A DNA stretch of 64,000 bases from Pseudomonadota bacterium (lineage in GTDB: Bacteria > Pseudomonadota > Gammaproteobacteria > Ga0077536). The position numbers were made by a program, and so were the translations under genes. The stretch is taken from assembly GCA_016719885.1 (NCBI GenBank), contig JADJYF010000013.1, positions 1-64,000 of the forward strand, given 5' to 3'. This document shows positions 18,833 to 27,805 of the stretch, in pieces. Each line of letters begins with the position of its first letter. Position 1 is the first letter of the stretch. Under the pieces are notes generated by a model. The model had not been told where the DNA came from. It did not search any database and saw only the letters and a program-made list of their open reading frames with translations.

Positions 18833-19297
18833 CTACGCCGCGCTGACCCCGTCTTCCGGCACGACCTTGACCTTGACCGTGGCGTTGACGTCGGGATGCA
18901 GGTGGATTTCGACGTCGAATTCGCCAATCTCACGCAGCGGGCCGTCGGGCAGGCGCACTTCGCGCTTCTCGCACTCGGCGCCTTGCGCAACGATGGCTTC
19001 GGCGATGTCGAGCGTGCCGACCGAACCGAACAGCTTGCCTTCGGCGCCGGCCTTGGCGGCGATGGTCAGCAGCATGTCGGTGAGCTGCGTGGCGCGCGCC
19101 TGGGCGCGGCCCAGGGCATCGGCCTGCACGCGCTCGAGTTCGGCGCGCTGTTCCTCGAACTTCGCGACGTTGTCGGCGGTGGCCGGCACTGCCTTGCGGT
19201 TCGGGATCAGAAAATTGCGGCCGTAGCCCGGCGCGACGTTGACCTTGTCGCCCAGGTTGCCGAGCCGGTGAATCTTTTCCAGCAGGATAACTTCCAT
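18833..19297 (-). CDS. rplI: 50S ribosomal protein L9
   Basis: A 154-residue L9 starting MEVILLEKIHRLGNLGDKV, with the N-terminal RNA-binding signature GYGRNFLIP at about residues 24-32, a connecting helix and a C-terminal domain. The longer frame upstream is not L9-like; ATG 19297 is the family start, preceded by GAGGACGATGTG. It belongs to the rpsF-rpsR-DUF2232-rplI group. Confidence 0.97.
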   Translation of the reverse strand: MEVILLEKIHRLGNLGDKVNVAPGYGRNFLIPNRKAVPATADNVAKFEEQRAELERVQADALGRAQARATQLTDMLLTIAAKAGAEGKLFGSVGTLDIAEAIVAQGAECEKREVRLPDGPLREIGEFDVEIHLHPDVNATVKVKVVPEDGVSAA

Positions 19298-19352
19298 CAC
19301 ATCGTCCTCAATCGAATCTTCGTCACCGTGAGCCGGCGCGGTGCGCTCCGCG

Positions 19353-20261
19353 TTACGGCTGTCGTCCTCGCCGCAGACGGCGCAGGTCGACGATATTGTC
19401 CGCAAGTCCCGTGGTCGCCAGGATCGGCCCGGCCACCTGCGGCACCAGCATGAGCATCACGTAGAGGGTGACGAGCCAGGCGCCGGCCAGACCTCTCACG
19501 CGAGCCAGGAAGTGGATGACTGCAAGCCCCTGCAGGGCAAACAATACCACCAGTAATACACAAGCGTCACCGGCAAGGGCGAGCAGCAACATGCCCTTGT
19601 CGTCGGACGCGTAGGCGAGCGCCGATGCGCCTGCCAGCACGGTCAGAGCGCGCGGCAGCGCCAGTTCGCGAAACTCGGAGCCGAAGCCTCCCGGGTTGTA
19701 CAACTCCGCCTGCCACCAGCGCGCCAGCAATATCGTGCCGGCAAGCAGCACGAAGCCCGCGACCATGGTCCAGCCATGCATCTGGCCGGCGATGAAATCC
19801 ATCTGCTCGGCCGTGAAGCGCGCGCCGGCGTCCTTGCTCATCAATTCAAAGAACGGCTTGAGCGTCTTGCGCCAGAACTGCGCGACATCTCCGACCGACA
19901 CTCGCATGGTCGCGGCGGCGGCCAGCACCATCAGCGCCGCCAGCTGCAGCGGCCAGTCCTGCGCGCGCCTGGCGCGCAGCACGATGGCCAACAACCACGC
20001 CGGCCCCCAGGCCAACGCCGCCAGCGCCAGGGCCTGGGTCAGACCTTGGCCCAGGCCCAGTCGCACCACGACCAGCAGGCCGGTGGACAGCGCGGCAATC
20101 TTGAAACCTTCGCGTGCGCCGAAGCGCAACGTGGTCAGGGCGATGATGGCGCCGGCGGGGATCAGCAATATGCCGAACACCATCGACGCCAGGGCCATCG
20201 CCACGGCGCAGGCCGCCGCGAAAGTCGGCCCGCGCATCGCCAACCGAGCGAGTCCCCGCAC
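19353..20261 (-). CDS. DUF2232 multi-spanning membrane protein
   Basis: A 302-residue protein with about eight hydrophobic helices. It matches DUF2232/YybS-like proteins encoded between rpsR and rplI in Pseudomonas and related genera, and its position here is the same. The start is GTG 20261; ATG 20237 is an alternative. Function unknown; its ribosomal-operon position is conserved but unexplained. Confidence 0.75.
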   Translation of the reverse strand: MRGLARLAMRGPTFAAACAVAMALASMVFGILLIPAGAIIALTTLRFGAREGFKIAALSTGLLVVVRLGLGQGLTQALALAALAWGPAWLLAIVLRARRAQDWPLQLAALMVLAAAATMRVSVGDVAQFWRKTLKPFFELMSKDAGARFTAEQMDFIAGQMHGWTMVAGFVLLAGTILLARWWQAELYNPGGFGSEFRELALPRALTVLAGASALAYASDDKGMLLLALAGDACVLLVVLFALQGLAVIHFLARVRGLAGAWLVTLYVMLMLVPQVAGPILATTGLADNIVDLRRLRRGRQP

Positions 20262-20298
20262 GGGGCGCGCTCAACCAATCAACCCGTGAAACGAGCGA

Positions 20299-20523
20299 TT
20301 AATGCGCGTCGCAGTAGGGCAGCAGCGCGAGAAAGCGCGCACGCTTGACCGCGATCGCCAGCTGACGCTGGTAGCGGACCTTGGTACCCGAGATGCGGCT
20401 CGGCACGATCTTGCCGTTTTCAGTGATGTAGGCCTTGAGGGTGGCGAGATCCTTGTAGTCGATCTCGGTCACGCCATCGGCGGTGAACTTGCAATAACGC
20501 TTGCGGCGGAAAAATTTGGCCAT
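20299..20523 (-). CDS. rpsR: 30S ribosomal protein S18
   Basis: A 74-residue S18 (FFRRKRYCKFTADG..EIDYKD start, IVPSRISGT, RQLAIAVKRARFLALLPY tail). It binds S6 on the 30S platform. It follows rpsF by 17 bases. Confidence 0.98.
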   Translation of the reverse strand: MAKFFRRKRYCKFTADGVTEIDYKDLATLKAYITENGKIVPSRISGTKVRYQRQLAIAVKRARFLALLPYCDAH

Positions 20524-20540
20524 GGTGTGTGCTCCCGGCG

Positions 20541-20996
20541 TCAGGCGTCCTGCGACTCGGTGGTCGCGGTCGCTTCGTTGTCTGCATCATCGTTGTCGGC
20601 CTGCGCCGCATCGCCACGCGGCGGACGACCTTCGCGCGAACGGCGACCGCGCTCATCGTCGCGCTCCGACTGTTCGTCCTTGGCCTGGGCGATCGGCGAG
20701 GGCGTGGTGACCGCACCGTCACGCACGATGACGAGATTGCGCAACACCGCGTCGTTGAAGCGGAAGGCGCTGTTCAGTTCGTCCAAGGTCGGCGCGTCGC
20801 ACTCGACGTTCATCAGAACGTAGTGGGCCTTGTGGACCTTGTTGATGGGATAGGCCAGCTGGCGGCGGCCCCAGTCTTCGAGGCGGTGAATCTTGCCACC
20901 GCTGGACTCGATCATGGAACGATAGCGGTCGACCATGGCGCCGACCTGCTCACTCTGGTCAGGGTGGACCAGGAACACGATTTCATAATGACGCAT
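20541..20996 (-). CDS. rpsF: 30S ribosomal protein S6
   Basis: A 151-residue S6 beginning MRHYEIVFLVHPDQ, with the ribosomal core to about residue 100 and an acidic/Arg-rich disordered tail (ERDDERGRRSREG, ending TESQDA). ATG 20996 is chosen because GAGGAG lies 7 bases upstream. In E. coli the tail receives extra Glu residues from RimK; whether that occurs here cannot be seen. Confidence 0.97.
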   Translation of the reverse strand: MRHYEIVFLVHPDQSEQVGAMVDRYRSMIESSGGKIHRLEDWGRRQLAYPINKVHKAHYVLMNVECDAPTLDELNSAFRFNDAVLRNLVIVRDGAVTTPSPIAQAKDEQSERDDERGRRSREGRPPRGDAAQADNDDADNEATATTESQDA

Positions 20997-21111
20997 TGTG
21001 CGCTCCTCATGGATGAAGCTTCCCGACCTGGCGGTGAAGCAAGGAGTTGGCCCCGCCGGAGCGAGGGGCGCGTATTGTAGGCGGAGCCCCGGGCCCGGTG
21101 CAAAGCTTAAT

Positions 21112-21870
21112 TTAGCGGCCGTCCGCGAGCGCGCGCTGGCGCCGCGCTTCGAACAGGCATACCGCCGCCGCGGTCGCGACATTGAGGCTGCTGACCTGGC
21201 CGTGCATGGGAATGGTGACCAGCTGATCGCAGCGCTCGCGGGTCAGGCGCCGCAGGCCCTCCCCTTCGTTGCCCAGCACCAGCGCGCTGGGCAGGGTGAG
21301 GTCGGCCTGGTAGATGGGAATGGCGCCGTCCTGCGCCGCACCCAGGGTCCACACCCCGGCCTCGGCCAACATACGCAGGGCGCTGGCGAGATTGGCCACC
21401 GCCACCAACGGGACGCTGTCGAGGGCGCCGCTGGCGGTCTTGGCCACCACGCTGGTCAGGCCGGCGGCGCGGTCGCGGGTGAAGATCACCGCATCGACCC
21501 CGGCGCCGTCGGCGGCGCGCAGGCAGGCGCCGAAATTGCGCGGGTCCTGCACGTTGTCCAGCACCAGCAGCAACGCCGCGTGGCCTTGCGCGGCGGCGCG
21601 CGCCAGCACGGTCTTCAATTCGACGGTGGCCGGCGGGCGGCGACGCAGCACCACCCCCTGGTGATGGTCGTCGCCATACAGGCGGTTCAGGCTCGCCTGG
21701 TCGAGGCGCTGCACCGACACGCCGAGCGAGCGCGCCCGCGCTTCGATGTCGCGCGTCGCCTCGCTGTCGTGATCGCGGCGCAGCCACAGTTCCAATACGT
21801 CGCCGCCGGCCCGTTCGAGGGCCATGCGCGCGGCATGCAGCCCGCCGATGACGAGATCGCGCGCCGCCAT
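21112..21870 (-). CDS. rlmB: 23S rRNA (guanosine-2'-O)-methyltransferase RlmB
   Basis: A 252-residue SPOUT methyltransferase. An N-terminal substrate-binding domain (GGLHAARMALERAG) precedes the trefoil-knot domain with LLVLDNVQDPRNFGA, ALVLGNEGEGLRRL and IPMHGQVSSLNVATAAAV. The last three are the SpoU motifs that form the SAM knot. In E. coli RlmB modifies G2251 of 23S rRNA. Its start overlaps the rnr stop, the classic rnr-rlmB pair. Confidence 0.95.
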   Translation of the reverse strand: MAARDLVIGGLHAARMALERAGGDVLELWLRRDHDSEATRDIEARARSLGVSVQRLDQASLNRLYGDDHHQGVVLRRRPPATVELKTVLARAAAQGHAALLLVLDNVQDPRNFGACLRAADGAGVDAVIFTRDRAAGLTSVVAKTASGALDSVPLVAVANLASALRMLAEAGVWTLGAAQDGAIPIYQADLTLPSALVLGNEGEGLRRLTRERCDQLVTIPMHGQVSSLNVATAAAVCLFEARRQRALADGR

Positions 21871-24098
21871 CAGCGCCGCTTCCTGCGCGCGCGACGCGCT
21901 TCGCCGCGCCCTTCGTCGACCAGCCGGAAATCGATCTTGCGTTCATCGAGGTTGACGCGCGTGACGCGCACCAGCACGGCCTGGCCGATGCTGAACTCGC
22001 GGCCACTGGCGCGACCGCGCAGCGCATGGCGCGCGGCGTCGTACTGGTAGTAGTCACCGGGCAATTCGGTGACGTGCACCAGGCCTTCGACGAAGATCTG
22101 GTCGAGTTCGACGAACACGCCGAACTCGGCGACGCCCGACACGATGCCGGCGAACTGGTCGCCGACCTTGTCCTGCATGAATTCGCATTTCAGCCACGAC
22201 ACCGCGTCGCGGGTCGCTTCGTCGGCGCGTCGCTCGGTCATCGAGCACTGGCTGGCGAGCTCGGCCATGCGCTGCTGCGCGTCGTCGCCGACCGGTTCTT
22301 CCAACAGCGCCGCCTTGATGGCGCGATGCACGGCCAGGTCGGGATAGCGTCGAATCGGCGAGGTGAAATGGGTGCAGGCCTCGAGCGCGAGGCCGAAGTG
22401 GCCGTGATTTTCCTCGCTGTAGACCGCGAGCTTGAGGCTGCGCAGCAGCACGGTGTCGATCAGGCGCTTGTCCAGGCGTTCGCGCGCGGCGAGCAGTATC
22501 GCGGCGAAATCAGCCGGCTCCGGATCGCTGCCGAGGCTGAACGACAGCCCGAGTTCACGCAGGAACTGGCCGAGCGCCTCGATCTTTTCGGCGGCCGGCG
22601 CCTCGTGCACCCGGTACATGCCGGGCTGCTTGCGCTTCAAGAGGAACCTGGCGGCGGCGACGTTGGCGGCAATCATGCATTCTTCGATGAGCTTGTGCGC
22701 ATCGCAGCGGCTGCGCGCCTCGACGCGTTCGATCTTGCCGTTCACGCCGTAGATGAAACGCGGCTCGACGGTGTCGATGTCGAGCGCGCCGCGCACTTCG
22801 CGACGCTGGCGCAGCACCTCGTAGAGTTCGTACAGGCACACGACGTTGGCCGCCACCGCCGACGAGTCGGCGAGCGGCACATCACGCGCGCCGCGATACC
22901 AGTCTTCGACTTTTTCGTAGATCAGCCGCGCGTGGGAGCGGAACACCGCCGGGTAGAACTGCGCGCGACGCACGTCGCCGCTTGCGTCGATGTGGAGTTC
23001 GCACACCAGGGCGAGGCGCTCGACGCCGGGATTGAGTGAACAGATGCCGTTGGAGAGCTTCTCCGGCAGCATGGGGATGACGCGGTCGGGAAAGTACACC
23101 GAGGTGCCACGATGCAAGGCCTCACGGTCCAGCGCCGAGCCCGCTTGCACGTACTGCGAGACGTCGGCGATGGCCACGTACAGCACGAAGCCCTTGGCGG
23201 TGCGACGCGCAAACACCGCGTCGTCGAAATCGCGCGCATCGGCGCCATCGATGGTGACCAGCGGCAGTTCGCGCAGGTCGCGACGCGCGGCGTGATCGGC
23301 GGCGCGCACTTCGGTGGGGATCGCGGCGGCTTCATCGAGCACCGCCTGCGGCCATTCGGCGGGCAAACCGTGGCTGCGGATCGCGATCTCGATTTCCATG
23401 CCGGGCGCCATGTGCTCGCCCAGCACTTCGCTGACACGCCCGATGGGCTGGCTGCGCTGATCGGGCTGCTGTTCGATGGTGGCGACCACGATCTGGCCGT
23501 CACGCGCGCCCAGCGAGGCGCCTTCCGGGATCAGCACGTCCTGGTTGATGTGCTTGTTGTCCGGCACCACCACGCCGATGCCGCGATCGTGGAAATAGCG
23601 GCCGACGATGAGGGTGTTGGCGCGCTCCAGCACTTCGACGAGGTTGCCGTAGGGCCGCCCGCGCTGGTCGTAACCGGCCAGGCGCACCAGTACCTTGTCA
23701 CCATGCAAGGTGCGACGCGCCTCGCGCTCGGCGAGGTAGAGGTCGTCGCCACCCTTGTCGGGACGCACGAAGGCAAAGCCATCGCGGTGGGACAGCACGC
23801 GGCCGGCGACCAGGTCCATGCGGCTGGCCAGGCCGAAACGCTCGGCACGGTTCTGGATCAACTGGCCATCGCGGGTCATGGCCAGCACGCGCCGTTCGAG
23901 CGCGCCGAGCGCGGCGCGTCCGTGGACGCCGAGATGGGTGGCGATTTCGTCGAGGCGGCGGGGCGAGGCGAGATCCTCGAGCGCTTGCATGATCGCGACC
24001 CGTGACGGCAGGTCTTCGACGTGTTGATGGACGGGCTCGCGTTCGCGCTCGGAACGTGAAGATTTATTTTTGTTTGGAGAACTTGCTCTACGACGCAT
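21870..24098 (-). CDS. rnr: Ribonuclease R
   Basis: A 742-residue 3'-5' exoribonuclease: N-terminal winged-helix region, cold-shock domains, RNB catalytic domain with the metal-binding Asp cluster in DGADARDFDDAV, and a C-terminal S1 domain (FAGIVSGVAEFGVFVEL) with a basic tail. It degrades structured RNA. ATG 24098 is chosen because the open frame upstream runs antisense through tRNA-Leu and is not family-like. It is translationally coupled to rlmB. Confidence 0.95.
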   Translation of the reverse strand: MRRRASSPNKNKSSRSEREREPVHQHVEDLPSRVAIMQALEDLASPRRLDEIATHLGVHGRAALGALERRVLAMTRDGQLIQNRAERFGLASRMDLVAGRVLSHRDGFAFVRPDKGGDDLYLAEREARRTLHGDKVLVRLAGYDQRGRPYGNLVEVLERANTLIVGRYFHDRGIGVVVPDNKHINQDVLIPEGASLGARDGQIVVATIEQQPDQRSQPIGRVSEVLGEHMAPGMEIEIAIRSHGLPAEWPQAVLDEAAAIPTEVRAADHAARRDLRELPLVTIDGADARDFDDAVFARRTAKGFVLYVAIADVSQYVQAGSALDREALHRGTSVYFPDRVIPMLPEKLSNGICSLNPGVERLALVCELHIDASGDVRRAQFYPAVFRSHARLIYEKVEDWYRGARDVPLADSSAVAANVVCLYELYEVLRQRREVRGALDIDTVEPRFIYGVNGKIERVEARSRCDAHKLIEECMIAANVAAARFLLKRKQPGMYRVHEAPAAEKIEALGQFLRELGLSFSLGSDPEPADFAAILLAARERLDKRLIDTVLLRSLKLAVYSEENHGHFGLALEACTHFTSPIRRYPDLAVHRAIKAALLEEPVGDDAQQRMAELASQCSMTERRADEATRDAVSWLKCEFMQDKVGDQFAGIVSGVAEFGVFVELDQIFVEGLVHVTELPGDYYQYDAARHALRGRASGREFSIGQAVLVRVTRVNLDERKIDFRLVDEGRGEARRARRKRR

Positions 24099-24127
24099 TG
24101 ACTCGCTCAGGTGGGTTCGATTAGATT
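24098..24127 (+). promoter_or_regulatory. Putative promoter of tRNA-Leu
   Basis: TTGACT (24098-24103, 5/6 match) and TAGATT (24122-24127, 4/6) are separated by 18 bases, about 12 bases before the tRNA. The -35 element begins on the divergent rnr start codon. Confidence 0.4.
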
Positions 24128-24138
24128 GCGCACCTCTT

Positions 24139-24226
24139 GCCGAGGTGGCGGAATTTGGTAGACGCGCTGGTTTCAGGTACCAGTGGGGGAAACCCCGTGG
24201 AGGTTCAAGTCCTCTCCTCGGCACCA
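24139..24226 (+). tRNA. tRNA-Leu (anticodon CAG)
   Basis: An 88-base class II tRNA with encoded CCA. The acceptor pairs are GCCGAGG/CCTCGGC. The anticodon stem is CTGGT/ACCAG around the loop TTCAGGT, giving CAG (reads CUG). The long variable arm is GGGG-GAAA-CCCC. The T arm has GGTTCAAGTCC. CUG is a heavily used codon in this GC-rich window. Confidence 0.97.
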
Positions 24227-24340
24227 ACGACGGGTATCTTCTCACACCCGTCGGATTCGCCCTAGAACTCCCGAGTTGCCACTGCCATCGCCGCGTACGC
24301 GGCGTGATGCATGCGCGCCGCGTGCACTGATGATGGCTTG

Positions 24341-24369
24341 GCAATCACCCGCAACCCGCGGGTGATTGC
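24341..24369. terminator. Strong hairpin downstream of the cupin gene
   Basis: A perfect 12-base-pair stem (GCAATCACCCGC / GCGGGTGATTGC) with a 5-base loop lies 15 bases beyond the stop of the minus-strand cupin gene and 115 bases after tRNA-Leu. There is no T-run on either side, so it is terminator-like only by position and stability. A second hairpin (CGACGGGT/ACCCGTCG) at 24228-24253 directly follows the tRNA. Confidence 0.4.
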
Positions 24370-24384
24370 GCATTTGAGCGTGGC

Positions 24385-24831
24385 TCAGGCCTGGCCGGTC
24401 TGGGACGCCCACAGGCCTTGAGCCTGCTCCCATCCCACCACCGCGCGCGGGCTGCCGTCGGCATTGATGAACTGCAGCGGCCCGAGGAAGGTCATGTAGA
24501 ACTCGCTCGGCTCAGGGAAGTAGGTCTTGTCGTGACGCGCGCCGCAGGACTCGTAGCCGTAGCCCAGCGCCAGGGCCGTCGCGCCGCCCTCGTCCACGCC
24601 ACCGCGCACTTCCATCTTGCCCTTGGTCAACAGGTATTCGCCCGGCCCGACGTGGATATGGCTGGCGAAGGACGAGCCGGTGGGGCAATCGAAAATCGCG
24701 GTCCAGGCGCCCAATTCCGGCGACACATGCAAAAGCTTCCAGCGGATGCCGCCTTCGGAGAAGGCCTCCGGAAAGGGCTGCCATTCGAGGTTCTGGATCT
24801 GAACGTATTCTTGCGGAACTAGCGGTTTCAT
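24385..24831 (-). CDS. Cupin-domain protein
   Basis: A 148-residue single-domain cupin. A metal-site-like stretch (ASHIHVGPGEYLLTKGKMEVRGG) has two His and a Glu in the order expected for cupin motif 1. The second half (GYGYESCGARHDKTYFP) may supply the motif 2 His. It resembles the acetylacetone-cleaving/dihydroxyacetophenone-dioxygenase-like branch, but the substrate is unknown. It is divergent from the lipid locus. Confidence 0.6.
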   Translation of the reverse strand: MKPLVPQEYVQIQNLEWQPFPEAFSEGGIRWKLLHVSPELGAWTAIFDCPTGSSFASHIHVGPGEYLLTKGKMEVRGGVDEGGATALALGYGYESCGARHDKTYFPEPSEFYMTFLGPLQFINADGSPRAVVGWEQAQGLWASQTGQA

Positions 24832-24965
24832 CGGGCTCCCCCTTGGAATGAATGGCGGAGTATAGACCGCGCGCTCGGCGCCACGACACGACAGCCGCCC
24901 AAGGTTTCCTCACCGCCATGCATTGGCTACCATGCGCCGGGTCTCAGCGCGCGTCAGGTAACAAC

Positions 24966-26109
24966 ATGGCTTCATCCGGCTCCGGCAGCCTGACCCTCTC
25001 CCCCGTCACCGACAAGCAGACTCTCGACGATTTCGTCAACGTGCCATGGACGGTGTTCGCCGGTGACCCGAATTGGGTGCCGCCCTTGAAAATGGAACGC
25101 AAGGATGCGCTCGCGCCCAAGCACCCGGTGTTCAAGCATCTCGAGTGGCAGGGCTTTGTCGCCTATCGCGACGGCCGCGCGGTGGGCCGCATCTCGGCCC
25201 AGGTCGACCGCCTGCATCTCGAGCGTTACGCCGATGCCAGCGGTTTTTTCGGTTTTCTCGACGCGCAGGACGATGCGGCGGTGTTCGACGCCCTGTTCGC
25301 GCGTGCCGAAGACTGGCTGCGCGGTCGCGGCATGACGCGCGCGCGGGCCGTTCAGCCTCAATATCAACCAGGAAGTCGGCCTTTTGGTCGAGGGTTTCGA
25401 CACCCGGCCCTATTTCATGATGGGCCATGCGCGGCCCTATTACGGCGCCCACGTCGAACGCCAGGGTTATGCCAAGGCCGTCGACGTGTTCGCCTATCTC
25501 ATCAGTTCGCACTTCCAGCCGCCGCCGGTGATGGCATCGCTGTTCGAACGCCTGAAACGTCGCGTCAACATTCGTCCGCTCGACACGCGGCGCAAGGACG
25601 CCGATCTCGACACCGTGTGCGACATCTTCAACGACGCGTGGGCCGACAACTGGGGCTTCGTGCCGTTCACCCATGACGAATTTCGCACCATCGGCCACGA
25701 GATGCTGATGCTGATCCCGCCGAATTTCATCCAGATCGCCGAGATGGACGGCGAGGCGGTGGCGTTCATCGTGTTGCTGCCGAACCTCAATGAAGCGATT
25801 GCCGATCTGAACGGCGAGCTGTTGCCTTTCGGTTGGGCCAAGCTCATCAAGCGGCTCAAGTTCGGCTACCCGACCACCGCCCGCATTCCGCTGATGGGCG
25901 TCAGGCGCAAATTCCATCACACGCGTTTCGGCCCGGGCCTGGCCCTGTCGGTGGTCGAGGCGCTGCGCGAGCCGGGCAAATCGAAGGGCGTGAAGGAAGT
26001 CGAGATGTCGTGGATCCTCGAGAACAACGAGGCCATGAAGAACATCATCGACATCCTCGGCGGCCGCCAATCGAAGCGCTATCGACTGTACGAGAAAGCG
26101 CTCAAGTGA
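24966..26109 (+). pseudogene. Bacterial ceramide synthase-like GNAT protein, frameshifted
   Basis: The N-terminal half reads in one frame from ATG 24966 (WTVFAGDPNWVPPLKMERKD, GFFGFLD). The rest reads in another frame from about 25346 to 26109 (GPFSLNINQEVGLLVEGFD, ADNWGFVPF, SWILENNEAM). Joined, they give about 380 residues of the GNAT-like family often labelled dATP pyrophosphohydrolase/N-acetyltransferase, which includes the Caulobacter ceramide synthase bCerS that N-acylates the sphingoid base. The break lies at a (CG)5 run, 25336-25345; adding one CG unit restores the reading MTRARGPFSL. It is either a true mutation, a variable repeat or a sequencing error. It is the first gene of the plus-strand arm of the lipid locus and its stop overlaps the next start. 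Confidence 0.75.
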
Positions 26110-26951
26110 CCCGCGCCGAGCGCAACGACACGCAGCCGTGGTTGCCGCGCGCCGGCGCCCGCGATCCATCGCTGCCGTGGCCGGCCGTGGTGCTGGCCGG
26201 CGAACGCCCGGGTGGCAACGCCCTCGCCCGCGCACATCACCTGCCGGCCGGTGTGCTGGTGCCGGTGGCGGGCAAAGCCTGCCTGGCGCGTGTCATCACC
26301 ACCCTGCGCGCCAGCCACAACGTCGACGGCGGCCTGCTGGTGGGCCCCGCGCAGGAAGTCGTCAAGGACAACGACGTGCTGCGCGAACTGCTGGCCATCG
26401 GTGATTTCCGCTGGCTGGAGCCGCTCAAGGGGCCGTCGGCGAGCGCGCTGCGCGCGGCGAGCGCGCTCGGCAAGTATCCCCTGCTGCTGACCACCGGCGA
26501 TCACGCGCTCCTGGAAGCGGGCGTGGTGGACCGCTTCTGCGCCGCGGCCGCCGCCAGCGGCGCCGACTTCGTGGTCGGCCTCGTGCCGCACGCCGTGGTG
26601 CGCGGCCGCTTTCCGCAATCCAAGCGCACCGTGCTGCGCTTCAGCGACAGCGCCTGGTGCGGGTCCAACCTTTTCGCGCTGCGCACCCACGCCGGACGCC
26701 ACGCACTTGAGCTATGGCAAGCGCTGGAAGCGGATCGTAAGCGACCATGGCGCATGGCGAGTCGCCTGGGCGCCGGCCTGCTGTTGAAATACCTCAGCGG
26801 CTCGTTGAGCCTGGCCACGGCACTCGCAACCTTGTCGGCACGCGCCGGCTGTCGCATCGCCCACGTGGCGGTGGACAACGCGCGCGCCGCGGTGGATGTC
26901 GATACGAGCGCCGATCTCGCGCTCGCCGAGGAGATCTTGAGCAGTGAATGA
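26106..26951 (+). CDS. MobA-like NTP transferase domain protein
   Basis: A 281-residue protein with a Rossmann-like nucleotidyltransferase fold. The N-terminal signature AVVLAGERPGGNALA followed by VPVAGKACLARVI is a variant of the GxGxR...PK motif of sugar-nucleotide and MobA-type transferases. The central LLTTGDHALL resembles the metal-binding LGD/TxDxP segment. Start is GTG 26106, overlapping the frameshifted gene's stop. The substrate is unknown; its position suggests work on a lipid head group or an activated precursor. Confidence 0.6.
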   Translation: MTRAERNDTQPWLPRAGARDPSLPWPAVVLAGERPGGNALARAHHLPAGVLVPVAGKACLARVITTLRASHNVDGGLLVGPAQEVVKDNDVLRELLAIGDFRWLEPLKGPSASALRAASALGKYPLLLTTGDHALLEAGVVDRFCAAAAASGADFVVGLVPHAVVRGRFPQSKRTVLRFSDSAWCGSNLFALRTHAGRHALELWQALEADRKRPWRMASRLGAGLLLKYLSGSLSLATALATLSARAGCRIAHVAVDNARAAVDVDTSADLALAEEILSSE

Positions 26952-27717
26952 CACCGTCGCGCCGGGCGCGCATCGCAAAACCTGGGTCCGGGCCCTGGTG
27001 CACAAACTGGGCAAAGCCTTCCTGCGATCGGTGACCGATTTCCAGGGCCGCCATTCGCTGATCCCGGCCACGCCAGTGCTGCCCAACGAAACCTTCGACT
27101 GGATGCCGCGCCTGGCGGCGGGCACCGCCGCCATCCGCGCCGAGTTCGACGCCGTGTGGCAACACCCCGAGGATATTCCGTCGTTTCACCAGATCGCGCC
27201 CGACCAGGCGCGCATCTCCAAGGGCACCAACTGGAAGACCTACGCGCTATACATCTTCGGCCAGCCGGTCAGCGACAACTGCCAGGCCTGCCCGCAGACG
27301 GCGGCGCTGCTGGCCAGCATTCCGGGCCTGCTCAATGCCTGGTTTTCGATCCTCGCGCCCGGCTACCACATTCCGCCACACAAGGGCCCGACCCGCGCGC
27401 TGGTGCGGTGCCATCTCGGCCTGCGCGTGCCGGAGGACTACAAGAACTGCTGGATCCGCGTCGACCAGGAGATCCTGAACTGGCGCGAAGGCGAACTGAT
27501 GCTGTTCGACGACACCTACGAGCACGAGGTGCGCAACGACACCGGCGAATTCCGCGCGGTGCTGTTCATCGACATCGACCGGCCGATGGACACCGTCGGC
27601 ACCTGGTTCAATGCCTTCGTGCTGCGCCTCATGCAGGCCACCCATTACGTGAAAGACCCGCTGCGCAACCTCGCCGACTGGAACCGCCGCGTGGCGGCCA
27701 AGCGCGGCGCGCCCTGA
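26944..27717 (+). CDS. Aspartyl/asparaginyl beta-hydroxylase-family dioxygenase (LpxO-like)
   Basis: A 257-residue Fe(II)/2-oxoglutarate oxygenase. The iron and cosubstrate region reads HIPPHKGPTRALVRCHLGL, then FDDTYEHEVRNDTGEFRAVL, giving the two metal His residues and the Arg expected for 2-oxoglutarate. This family includes LpxO, which 2-hydroxylates an acyl chain of lipid A. In this locus a sphingolipid acyl chain or base is a natural candidate substrate (inference). There is no obvious transmembrane helix, unlike LpxO. Start is GTG 26944, overlapping the previous stop. Confidence 0.8.
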   Translation: MNDTVAPGAHRKTWVRALVHKLGKAFLRSVTDFQGRHSLIPATPVLPNETFDWMPRLAAGTAAIRAEFDAVWQHPEDIPSFHQIAPDQARISKGTNWKTYALYIFGQPVSDNCQACPQTAALLASIPGLLNAWFSILAPGYHIPPHKGPTRALVRCHLGLRVPEDYKNCWIRVDQEILNWREGELMLFDDTYEHEVRNDTGEFRAVLFIDIDRPMDTVGTWFNAFVLRLMQATHYVKDPLRNLADWNRRVAAKRGAP

Positions 27718-27805
27718 GCGGGTCCCGGGTCGTCGCCCCGGTGCTTTCGTGCTAGAGTCGCCGCGCCTCGGCGAGGCGCCACGAAATTTCCGGAAATCCA
27801 GTCAA

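Noticed and set aside
24099..24344. N-terminal extension of RNase R
   Set aside because: It would be read antisense through tRNA-Leu; family alignment supports ATG 24098.
25336..25345. Programmed ribosomal frameshift in the ceramide synthase-like gene
   Set aside because: There is no slippery heptamer, Shine-Dalgarno-like stimulator or downstream hairpin evident; a change in the CG repeat explains it more simply.
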